Shown here: one piece after another, positions 8,729 to 13,647 of the stretch
Numbering within the stretch: position 1 is the stretch's first letter
Layout: every line of letters begins with the position of its first letter
NCBI GenBank assembly: GCA_038227745.1
Contig: JBBRPS010000200.1
Location: forward strand, 1 to 13,647
Source of the DNA: DASPXY01 sp038227745
GTDB taxonomy: Bacteria > Planctomycetota > Planctomycetia > Gemmatales > Gemmataceae
Length of the DNA stretch: 13,647 bases
Direction of reading: 5' to 3'
Program-made: the position numbers and the translations under genes
The notes under the pieces: generated by a model
The model's input: only the letters and a program-made list of their open reading frames with translations
The model's database searches: none
What the model was told of the DNA's origin: nothing

Positions 8729-8947
8729 TCAATAGTAGGACACGTCCGACCTCGGGACGAAACCGACCACATACTCCATCTGTTTCAGGCCGAGTCGATC
8801 AACCTCCTCGTAGAGTGCTTCGTCCGAGTCCGCCGCTGCAAGAATCTGTTTGCCGTCCACCGACCAGGCGACATGCCGACCTTCGTACGGCGCCAACTCT
8901 TCAGCCGTGTGGGTACAGAGGTTACGGTTGAACTCGTTGCTGTCCAT
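8729..8947 (-). CDS. DUF5678-like small protein (copy A)
   Basis: 72-aa acidic protein, first gene of the DUF5678-like/protease/DUF5678-like cassette. It has the same length as, and a closely related N-terminal half to, the protein of 8025-8243: shared RN, THT, EELAPYEG and VAWS-x-DG. The C-terminal half is divergent, ending VVGFVPRSDVSYY. Two in-frame ATGs exist, at 8953 and 8947. I chose 8947 because AGGAG (8959-8955) lies 7 nt from it but only 1 nt from the first, and because the resulting N-terminus (MDSNEF) lines up with the paralogue's (MDGNLF). A 9-bp hairpin (8958-9000) overlaps the edge of this SD. The stop TGA lies inside the SD of the protease gene. Molecular function is unknown. 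Confidence 0.8.
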   Translation of the reverse strand: MDSNEFNRNLCTHTAEELAPYEGRHVAWSVDGKQILAAADSDEALYEEVDRLGLKQMEYVVGFVPRSDVSYY

Positions 8948-8957
8948 GACCATTCTC

Positions 8958-9000
8958 CTGGAGGGATCGAGGCTTCGGGTTTGCTTCTCTGTCCCTCCAG
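8958..9000 (-). promoter_or_regulatory. Leader hairpin abutting the SD of DUF5678-like copy A
   Basis: Arms 8958-8966 and 8992-9000 form a perfect 9-bp stem (minus-strand CTGGAGGGA with TCCCTCCAG) around a 25-nt loop. Its 3' arm includes the first two bases of the AGGAG ribosome site of the gene starting at 8947. It could be the 3' end of the lipoate-ligase transcript, though no T-tract follows, or a structure that modulates access to the SD. Confidence 0.45.
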
Positions 9001-9005
9001 CATAC
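9000..9005 (-). promoter_or_regulatory. Candidate -10 element (TATGCT) for the DUF5678-like/protease cassette
   Basis: Minus-strand TATGCT in the context GCGTATGCTGG lies just upstream of the leader hairpin and about 52 nt before the ATG at 8947. It matches 4 of 6 consensus bases and resembles the GCGTATGAT at 12832-12840. No -35 was recognised. If real, the cassette can be transcribed separately from the lipoate-ligase gene. Confidence 0.25.
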
Positions 9006-9010
9006 GCACT

Positions 9011-9727
9011 TCATCGGCGTCTGGTCCAGTCCGGCTTCTGATATTTCTCGGCGACAAGCCGGCACACCCTTTCCTCCGGCCAAACGCTGGCCTCTTCCGC
9101 TGCCCCCCATTCGACCCGCAACCGCCGCTTCAACTCCTCCGCCCCGACCGGCAAGTTCACCAGGAAATCGTCGTGTTCGCGCTGCGCCCGGTACTTCGGC
9201 TGCCGCTCCGGCGCGCGCAGGTAGCGGCCGACCTGCGCCAGGTCGAAGGCGTACAGCAGCGTGCCGTGGTGCAGCACGTGCGCCCGCTTCCGCTGCTGCG
9301 CGTTGCCCGAGAACTTCCGCCCCGCCGACGCCAGGTCGCTCGTCCCCTGCCGGCTCAACTCCGGCAGCAGGCCATCGAGCGCCGCCAGCACGCGCTCCAG
9401 AATGTAGACATACGAGGTGGGGATTTCCGCCAGGGCCGGCGCCCGGGCGTAAGAGAGGACCAGGCTGTAGCACAGGCAGCCGCGGCCCAGCAGGACCGTG
9501 CCGCCGCCGCTGGACCGGCGCAGCAGCGGCACGCCGTCGGCCCGACACGCTACCTCATCGACGTCGTGCGCCAGCCGGCACGCCGAGCCCAGCACCACCG
9601 CTGGCGCCGGCCACTCCCAGAAGCGCAGCACCTCGCCGCCCTCCTCTGCCTCGGCCGCCAGCAGCAGCGCCTCGTCCAGGGCCAGGTTGTTGGGGGCCGT
9701 TGGCAGGGTGAGGTTGAGGAAGTCCAT
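9011..9727 (-). CDS. Lipoate--protein ligase family protein (BPL/LplA/LipB superfamily)
   Basis: 238-aa cofactor ligase or transferase that would attach lipoate or octanoate to a lysine of E2/H-protein lipoyl domains. The diagnostic features are RRSSGGGTVLLGRGCLCYSL at about 70-89, corresponding to the family's RR-x-(S/T)GGG-x-V motif, and SAGRKFSGNAQQR at 134-146, whose Lys138 is the conserved active-site lysine, followed by HHGTLLY. It is shorter than E. coli LplA (about 337 aa) and lacks its C-terminal accessory domain, so it could be an LplA-like ligase needing a partner or a LipM-type octanoyltransferase; sequence alone does not decide. ATG 9727 gives the usual MDFLNL-type N-terminus but has no good SD. 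The leader contains a 9-bp hairpin (9740-9769). Longer readings pass through that repeat and are unlikely. Confidence 0.88.
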   Translation of the reverse strand: MDFLNLTLPTAPNNLALDEALLLAAEAEEGGEVLRFWEWPAPAVVLGSACRLAHDVDEVACRADGVPLLRRSSGGGTVLLGRGCLCYSLVLSYARAPALAEIPTSYVYILERVLAALDGLLPELSRQGTSDLASAGRKFSGNAQQRKRAHVLHHGTLLYAFDLAQVGRYLRAPERQPKYRAQREHDDFLVNLPVGAEELKRRLRVEWGAAEEASVWPEERVCRLVAEKYQKPDWTRRR

Positions 9728-9739
9728 GGAAAAACGAGA

Positions 9740-9769
9740 CGAGCCCACAGGCTCACACCCGTGGGCTCG
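9740..9769. repeat. Short inverted repeat in the leader of the lipoate ligase gene
   Basis: CGAGCCCAC (9740-9748) and GTGGGCTCG (9761-9769) form a 9-bp perfect stem with a 12-nt loop, 13 nt upstream of the ATG at 9727. The GAGCCCAC/GTGGGCTC sequence resembles another short palindrome I recall as common in Gemmata-like genomes, so it is more likely a dispersed repeat than a specific regulator. Its closeness to the start could still affect translation. Confidence 0.6.
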
Positions 9770-9816
9770 ATCGCCACTCGCTAAAGGGAAGCGCAGACCG
9801 GATGGCCTCGCGACGG

Positions 9817-10359
9817 TCAGGCGAATTCCCGCGCCCGATTCGGGTTCAGGAGGACAACGAAGGCGAAGACCGTATAGAAGCCGTAGATCAAGACATTCAG
9901 TAGCCCCATCGCTCCCGTAGAGCCTATCTGGATCAAGGACAAGATCGCCAGCAGGCCCGACACCCCGGCCAGGACTAGTGTCAGGATACGGCCCCAATTC
10001 TTGCGGCCGATCAGGCCAATACCGCCCGTGATCGCCCCCGCCCCCCAGAGCAAGCTCACGAGCGACGTGATCATGACGATGGTGCCGACGGTCTGGACCG
10101 TCTTGCTAGTGACCTGTCCGCCCGGGACCTGCACGCCCTTCTGCCTCATCTGCCGTTCCAGCTCGCGCTCGAAATCACTGCCCGCGCTCCCCGCGCTGGC
10201 GAGGAAAGCGCCGCCCAGAAAGCCGAGGATGCCACAGAGGATGCCGAGGCCGCCGAACACGAAGTTGATCACCGCCATCGCGGTGACCAGCCCGCTTCGA
10301 GGTCTGACGCCGTAACCGCCACCCGCCGGTTCCGCCGCCCATTGATCGCCTGCACTCAT
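9817..10359 (-). CDS. Hypothetical integral membrane protein (about 4 TM)
   Basis: 180-aa membrane protein with a short Gly-rich N-terminal tail, TM1 at about 24-54 (Gly-rich, GGLGILCGILGFLGGAFL), a charged loop (about 57-85, FERELERQMRQKG), TM2 about 88-118, TM3 about 122-143 after the positive RKNWGR turn, and TM4 about 150-172. No catalytic motif is seen. The sequence resembles the generic small four-TM DUF proteins common in planctomycetes, and I do not assign a function. ATG 10359 is supported by GAGGAGA 7 nt upstream. It is divergent from the YjhG-type dehydratase, with a 276-bp spacer, and is followed by an 89-nt spacer before the lipoate ligase gene on the same strand. Confidence 0.8.
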   Translation of the reverse strand: MSAGDQWAAEPAGGGYGVRPRSGLVTAMAVINFVFGGLGILCGILGFLGGAFLASAGSAGSDFERELERQMRQKGVQVPGGQVTSKTVQTVGTIVMITSLVSLLWGAGAITGGIGLIGRKNWGRILTLVLAGVSGLLAILSLIQIGSTGAMGLLNVLIYGFYTVFAFVVLLNPNRAREFA

Positions 10360-10551
10360 GACGATGTCTCCTCAAGGACAGGACTGCCGACGCCGCCGCT
10401 GAGGCACCGTTGCTTCCCCAGGAATCCGGGCGGTTCGCAGATGCCCGTCGGTTGTATCTTAGACGGACAGAATAAGGAGACCGTGCCCCGGTTGCAAGCG
10501 CCATTTGAGAACGAAATCCCCAATTCCTCCCCGTCCCCCGTCTGACCGCAG

Positions 10552-10557
10552 TATAAT
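10552..10557 (+). promoter_or_regulatory. Candidate -10 element (TATAAT) for the dehydratase gene
   Basis: A perfect TATAAT hexamer lies 84 nt upstream of the ATG at 10636. Transcription would begin near 10564, inside the AGGAG at 10561-10565, which makes the alternative GTG start at 10570 unlikely and leaves a leader of about 70 nt. No recognisable -35 lies 16-18 nt upstream. Confidence 0.45.
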
Positions 10558-10635
10558 CGCAGGAGCGCCGTGAGCGAGCGGCGCCCCTCCAGCGCCGGCG
10601 TTTCGAGTGTCGTGGTCCGATTCCCCGGGGAGTCC

Positions 10636-12606
10636 ATGAACAGCGACCGTACGTTGACCTTCGCCTCCGTGGTCGAATCCGACCCGGCCGTCCTCGACGT
10701 CCGCACCCGCGCCGCCGGGCCGGTCGGCAGCTTGCCGCTGACCGAGGAAATGCTCCGCAACGCCCCCAGCGGCGACCTGTTCGGCCTCACCCAGGACGCC
10801 GGCATGGGCTGGGACCCCAGCCAGCTCGGCCGCAAGGAGTTCCTCATCCTCAGCACCCAGGGCGGCATCCGCGCCCCCGACGGCCAACCCATCGCCCTCG
10901 GCTACCATACCGGCCACTGGGAGGTCGGTCTCCTCATGCAGGCCGCCGCCGAGGAGCTGAAAGCCCTCGGCGCCATCCCCTTCGCCGGCTTCTGTACCGA
11001 CCCGTGCGACGGCCGCAGCCAGGGCACGACCGGCATGATGGACAGCCTGCCCTACCGCAACGACGCCGCCCTCGTCTTCCGCCGCCTCATCCGCTCGCTG
11101 CCCACGCGCCGCGGCGTCCTCGGCGTCGCCACCTGCGACAAGGGCCTGCCCGCCATGATGATGGCCCTCGCCGCCATGAGCGAACTGCCCTGCGTCCTCG
11201 TCCCCGGCGGCGTCACCCTGCCGCCCGAGCAGGGCGAGGACGCCGGCAAGATCCAGACCATCGGCGCCCGCTTCGCCCACGGCCAGATCACCTTACAGGA
11301 GGCCGCCGAGATGGGCTGCCGCGCCTGCGCCAGCCCCGGCGGCGGCTGCCAGTTCCTCGGCACCGCCGCCACGTCGCAGGTCGTCGGCGAGGCGCTCGGC
11401 CTGTCCGTGCCGCACTCCGCCCTGGCGCCGTCGGGCCAGCCGATCTGGCTCGACATGGCCCGCCGCTCCGCCCGCGCCCTGGCGATGCTATCGGCCCGCG
11501 GCATCACCACGTGCGGCATCCTCACCGATGCCGCCGTCCGCAACGCCATGGTCGTCCACGCGGCGTTCGGCGGCTCGACGAACCTCCTCCTCCACATCCC
11601 CGCGATCGCCCACGCCGCGGGGCTGCGCCGCCCCACCGTCGAGGACTGGATCGACGTCAACAGCCGCGTGCCGCGCCTCGTGGACGCCCTGCCCAACGGC
11701 CCCGTCGGCCACCCCACGGTCCGCGTCTTCCTCGCCGGCGGCGTGCCCGAGGTCATGCTGCACCTGCGCCGCCTCGGCCTGCTCGATTTGAACTGCCTGA
11801 CGGTCAGCGGCGATCCGCTTGGTCGCGTCCTCGATTGGTGGGAGGCGTCGGAGCGACGGCGGCGGCTGCGGCAACTGCTGCGCGAGCGCGACGGCGTCGA
11901 TGCGGATGACGTCATCCTGTCACCGGAGCGCGCCCGCGAGTGCGGCCTGACCTCGACGGTGACGTTCCCGCGCGGCAACCTGGCGCCGGAGGGGTCGGTC
12001 ATCAAGAGCACGGCGATCGACCCGAGCGTGGTGGACGCCGACGGCGTGTACCGCAAGGTGGGGCCGGCGCGGGTGTTCACGAGCGAGCGGGCGGCGGTCG
12101 CGGCGCTCAAGGCGCACGGGCCGGAGCGCATCCAGCCCGGCGACGTGATGGTGCTCATCTGCCGTGGGCCAATGGGCGCCGGCATGGAGGAGATCTACCA
12201 GATCACGTCGGCGCTGAAGCACCTGAGCTTCGGCAAGGAGGTGGCGGTGCTGACGGACGCGCGCTTCTCGGGCGTCTCGACGGGGGCGTGCATCGGCCAC
12301 ATCGGGCCGGAGGCGCTGGCGGGCGGCCCGATCGGCAAGGTGCGCGACGGCGACCGCATCCGCATCCTCATCGACCGCAACCAGCTCGAGGGGAGTATCG
12401 ATTTGGTGGGCGAGGGCGAGACGCTGTTCGGGTCGGAGGAGGGAATGCAGGTGCTGGCGCGGCGGGCGCCGCGGCCGGACCGGGCGCCCGACCCGAACCT
12501 GCCGGCGGACACGCGGCTGTGGGCGGCACTGCAGCGGGTGAGCGGCGGCACCTGGGGCGGCTGCGTCTACGACGTCGATGCCATCGTCGCCCGCCTCGGC
12601 GCGTGA
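10636..12606 (+). CDS. yjhG: YjhG-type sugar-acid dehydratase (IlvD/Edd family)
   Basis: 656-aa Fe-S dehydratase closely matching the E. coli YjhG/YagF group (about 655 aa), which dehydrates D-xylonate, and probably related aldonates, to 2-keto-3-deoxy acids. Diagnostic blocks run in order: SGDLFGLTQDAGMGW; DPCDGRSQGTTGMMDSLPYR with Cys124; GVATCDKGLPA with Cys167; CRACASPGGGCQFLGTA with Cys228, Cys231 and Cys238; HAAFGGSTNLLLHIPAIAHA; APEGSVIKSTAIDPS; TDARFSGVSTGACIGHIGPE; and the C-terminal VSGGTWGGCVYD. Cys124, Cys167 and Cys238 are the likely iron-sulfur ligands by analogy with IlvD/Edd. The ATG gives the family's length; an in-frame GTG at 10570 has AGGAG only 4 nt upstream and would add a tail not expected in the family. 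It has no pentose-pathway neighbours in the window. A large palindrome follows directly after the stop. Confidence 0.93.
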   Translation: MNSDRTLTFASVVESDPAVLDVRTRAAGPVGSLPLTEEMLRNAPSGDLFGLTQDAGMGWDPSQLGRKEFLILSTQGGIRAPDGQPIALGYHTGHWEVGLLMQAAAEELKALGAIPFAGFCTDPCDGRSQGTTGMMDSLPYRNDAALVFRRLIRSLPTRRGVLGVATCDKGLPAMMMALAAMSELPCVLVPGGVTLPPEQGEDAGKIQTIGARFAHGQITLQEAAEMGCRACASPGGGCQFLGTAATSQVVGEALGLSVPHSALAPSGQPIWLDMARRSARALAMLSARGITTCGILTDAAVRNAMVVHAAFGGSTNLLLHIPAIAHAAGLRRPTVEDWIDVNSRVPRLVDALPNGPVGHPTVRVFLAGGVPEVMLHLRRLGLLDLNCLTVSGDPLGRVLDWWEASERRRRLRQLLRERDGVDADDVILSPERARECGLTSTVTFPRGNLAPEGSVIKSTAIDPSVVDADGVYRKVGPARVFTSERAAVAALKAHGPERIQPGDVMVLICRGPMGAGMEEIYQITSALKHLSFGKEVAVLTDARFSGVSTGACIGHIGPEALAGGPIGKVRDGDRIRILIDRNQLEGSIDLVGEGETLFGSEEGMQVLARRAPRPDRAPDPNLPADTRLWAALQRVSGGTWGGCVYDVDAIVARLGA

Positions 12607-12709
12607 TATACTCGACGCGGGACAACCTGACACAAGCCCGAAGCGCAAGCGAGGAACGGTCCCTCGCTTGCGCTTCGGGCTTGTGTCCGATCACCCCGCG
12701 CTGAGTATA
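12607..12709. repeat. About 103-bp two-tier palindrome directly after the dehydratase stop
   Basis: The inner arms 12629-12654 and 12662-12687 are a perfect 26-bp inverted repeat around a 7-nt loop. Outer arms 12607-12621 and 12695-12709 pair at 13 of 15 positions (TATACTC with GAGTATA, CGCGGG with CCCGCG), separated from the inner stem by symmetric 7-nt bulges. The element begins at the first base after the stop codon. The inner sequence (ACACAAGCCCGAAGCGCAAG) matches a palindrome family I recall as very abundant in Gemmata-like genomes, often mis-annotated as short peptides. It may act as a 3'-end or terminator structure for the dehydratase mRNA; no T-tract is present. Confidence 0.85.
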
Positions 12710-12730
12710 CATGGGGCGGGGAGCAGGCTC

Positions 12731-12783
12731 GTAGTTCCGCCTTCAGGCGGTTTTCGCCGCTCACCGCCTGAAGGCGGAACTAC
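12731..12783. repeat. 20-bp perfect inverted repeat, second palindrome family
   Basis: Arms 12731-12750 (GTAGTTCCGCCTTCAGGCGG) and 12764-12783 are perfectly complementary around a 13-nt loop starting TTTT. It lies 21 bp after the preceding two-tier palindrome and shares no sequence with it, so it is a separate repeat family. The same PPSGG/PPEGGTT-coding palindrome is, from memory, widely dispersed in planctomycetes. It lies upstream of the next gene's putative promoter and may separate the two transcription units. Confidence 0.85.
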
Positions 12784-12834
12784 CAACCCACACAACTCTG
12801 GATCGGCGATGAGGGCGCGAGGCGGGGGATGGCG

Positions 12835-12840
12835 TATGAT
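12835..12840 (+). promoter_or_regulatory. Candidate -10 element (TATGAT) for the two-TM membrane protein gene
   Basis: TATGAT in the context GCGTATGATAACGG matches 5 of 6 consensus bases. It lies 52 nt upstream of the chosen ATG (12892) and inside the reading frame of the alternative ATG (12829). If functional, it favours the later start. Confidence 0.35.
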
Positions 12841-12891
12841 AACGGAAACGATCCCCTGTCCTTGACCGGCGGCGCCGGGGCGGAGCGACGG

Positions 12892-13566
12892 ATGAGGCCG
12901 ACATCTCGAAACACCCTGGCCTGGCTGCTCCTGGCAGTTTTCGGCGCGCTGGCCGCGGTCGGCCTGCTGCTGGGCCGGACCGAGTGGCTCGAGGTGCTGG
13001 CCATCGCGGCACTCGGCGTCTGCATGCTCGTGTGGGTCCTGGAGTGGGGGTGCGGCCGACCGGCGTCCCGCGCCGGCAGGGGGCGTCTGCCCTTGCCCCT
13101 GGACTGCGCCATCGTGCCGCGCCGCGACTCCACGGCCGAGGAGCTCAAGCGCCTCGGCGGCATCCTGAACGAGTGGTGGGAGCAGGAGGGCGTGGGCGCC
13201 GGCGGCCCCCTGCTGGCGCTGGACGAGGACGCCCTGAACGACCTGCGCTACGGCGAGCTGCCGCAGCCCTTTGGGCTGCGCCTGCTCACGTGCCTGCGCG
13301 GCGCCCAGATGCACCGCGGCGACGGAGTGGGATCGAGTCGCCTGACCGTCCACGACATCACCGCGGCGCTGCACCAGGCGAAGGACGCCCACCCCGCCGT
13401 GGCGCACCTGATTCCGCGGGCCGACCTGCGCGCGGTCTTCTTCGGCCTCACCGACCGCACCCGCGCCGCCCGCGAGCGCCTGCTCGTCAGTCTGCGCCGG
13501 CACCTCCCCGACGACCTCGTCGCGGACGTGCTGATCGACGGTCGGAGTTGGACGGACGCCGACTGA
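12892..13566 (+). CDS. Hypothetical membrane-anchored protein with two N-terminal TM helices
   Basis: 224-aa protein with TM1 at about 9-28 and TM2 at about 33-50, a short basic linker, then a soluble domain of about 165 residues with no motif I recognise. The soluble part is mainly helical (STAEELKRLGGILNEWWEQE near 80; DRTRAARERLLVSLRRHLPD near the C-terminus), and the short loop between the helices suggests that it faces the cytoplasm. The start is uncertain: ATG 12892 has GGAG 6 nt upstream, typical codon use and a possible -10 upstream, while ATG 12829, also with a GAGG, would add 21 residues (MAYDNGNDPLSLTGG and onward) with unusual third positions. It is preceded by two palindromes and followed by a 27-bp hairpin, so it is probably monocistronic. 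Confidence 0.72.
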   Translation: MRPTSRNTLAWLLLAVFGALAAVGLLLGRTEWLEVLAIAALGVCMLVWVLEWGCGRPASRAGRGRLPLPLDCAIVPRRDSTAEELKRLGGILNEWWEQEGVGAGGPLLALDEDALNDLRYGELPQPFGLRLLTCLRGAQMHRGDGVGSSRLTVHDITAALHQAKDAHPAVAHLIPRADLRAVFFGLTDRTRAARERLLVSLRRHLPDDLVADVLIDGRSWTDAD

Positions 13567-13589
13567 GGTGAGGGGGCGGTGATGCGAGC

Positions 13590-13647
13590 GCGAAACGGCA
13601 AGCCAGGCGCGCTCCGTCGGCGGAGCGCGCCTGGCTTGCCGTTTCGC
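13590..13647. repeat. 27-bp perfect hairpin reaching the right window edge
   Basis: Arms 13590-13616 (GCGAAACGGCAAGCCAGGCG onward) and 13621-13647 are perfectly complementary over 27 bp around a 4-nt TCGG loop; the stem may continue past the window. It starts 23 bp after the stop codon of the membrane protein gene, so it probably marks the end of that transcript. Its sequence is unrelated to the other palindromes here, and it again resembles a dispersed planctomycete repeat. Confidence 0.88.

Noticed and set aside
8922..9548. 208-aa minus-strand frame within the lipoate ligase gene
   Set aside because: It is a shifted-frame shadow of the ligase gene, Arg/Gly/Ala-rich and without motifs.
10570..10635. 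GTG start at 10570 for the dehydratase
   Set aside because: The AGGAG lies only 4 nt upstream, a TATAAT just before it would place the transcript start inside that SD, and the 656-aa form from 10636 matches the family length.
12567..12865. Small open frames on both strands in the spacer after the dehydratase
   Set aside because: They read through the two palindromes (TQARSASE- and VVPPSGG-type peptides), which are dispersed repeats rather than genes.

Overview
The window looks like a piece of a planctomycete chromosome, most likely Gemmataceae-like. This is inferred from four things: very high GC; a Tat-exported Gfo/Idh/MocA oxidoreductase; compact small operons of lineage-restricted hypothetical proteins; and intergenic spaces filled with long near-perfect palindromes of the sort that litter Gemmata-type genomes. 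No tRNA, rRNA, CRISPR array, transposase or phage gene is visible.

Layout, left to right. (1) 1-1510: minus-strand block, with the first codons of a gene running off the left edge, a strong hairpin (140-190) and a Tat-signal Gfo/Idh/MocA oxidoreductase. (2) 1647-2461: minus-strand pair of a HEPN-domain protein and an overlapping 138-aa partner of unknown function. (3) 2625-6784: plus-strand ABC transporter operon, a LolD/MacB/YbbA-type ATPase overlapping by 4 nt a 1161-aa, about 10-TM FtsX/YbbP-type permease. (4) 6797-6889: a 41-bp perfect inverted repeat, then 6915-7984, a plus-strand pair joined by an ATGA overlap: a 5-TM DMT/EamA-like membrane protein and a small helical protein. (5) 8025-9727: minus-strand series of a lipoate-protein-ligase-family protein, then a tight cassette of three small genes in which a retropepsin-like aspartyl protease lies between two paralogous 72-aa DUF5678-like proteins. 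(6) 9817-10359: minus-strand 4-TM membrane protein. (7) 10636-12606: plus-strand YjhG-type sugar-acid dehydratase (IlvD/Edd superfamily). (8) 12607-12783: two large palindromes back to back. (9) 12892-13566: plus-strand two-TM membrane-anchored hypothetical protein, then a 27-bp perfect hairpin that ends exactly at the window edge.

The genes do not form one pathway; the window is a row of small independent operons. The best candidates for a poorly described system are the DUF5678-like/aspartyl protease/DUF5678-like cassette (8025-8947) and the HEPN plus partner pair (1647-2461). The second theme is the set of long palindromes from at least five unrelated sequence families, nearly all in the first spacer bases after a stop codon. 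No gene-free stretch exceeds 300 bases; the longest (10360-10635, between divergent genes) holds a consensus -10 hexamer and nothing else I recognise.
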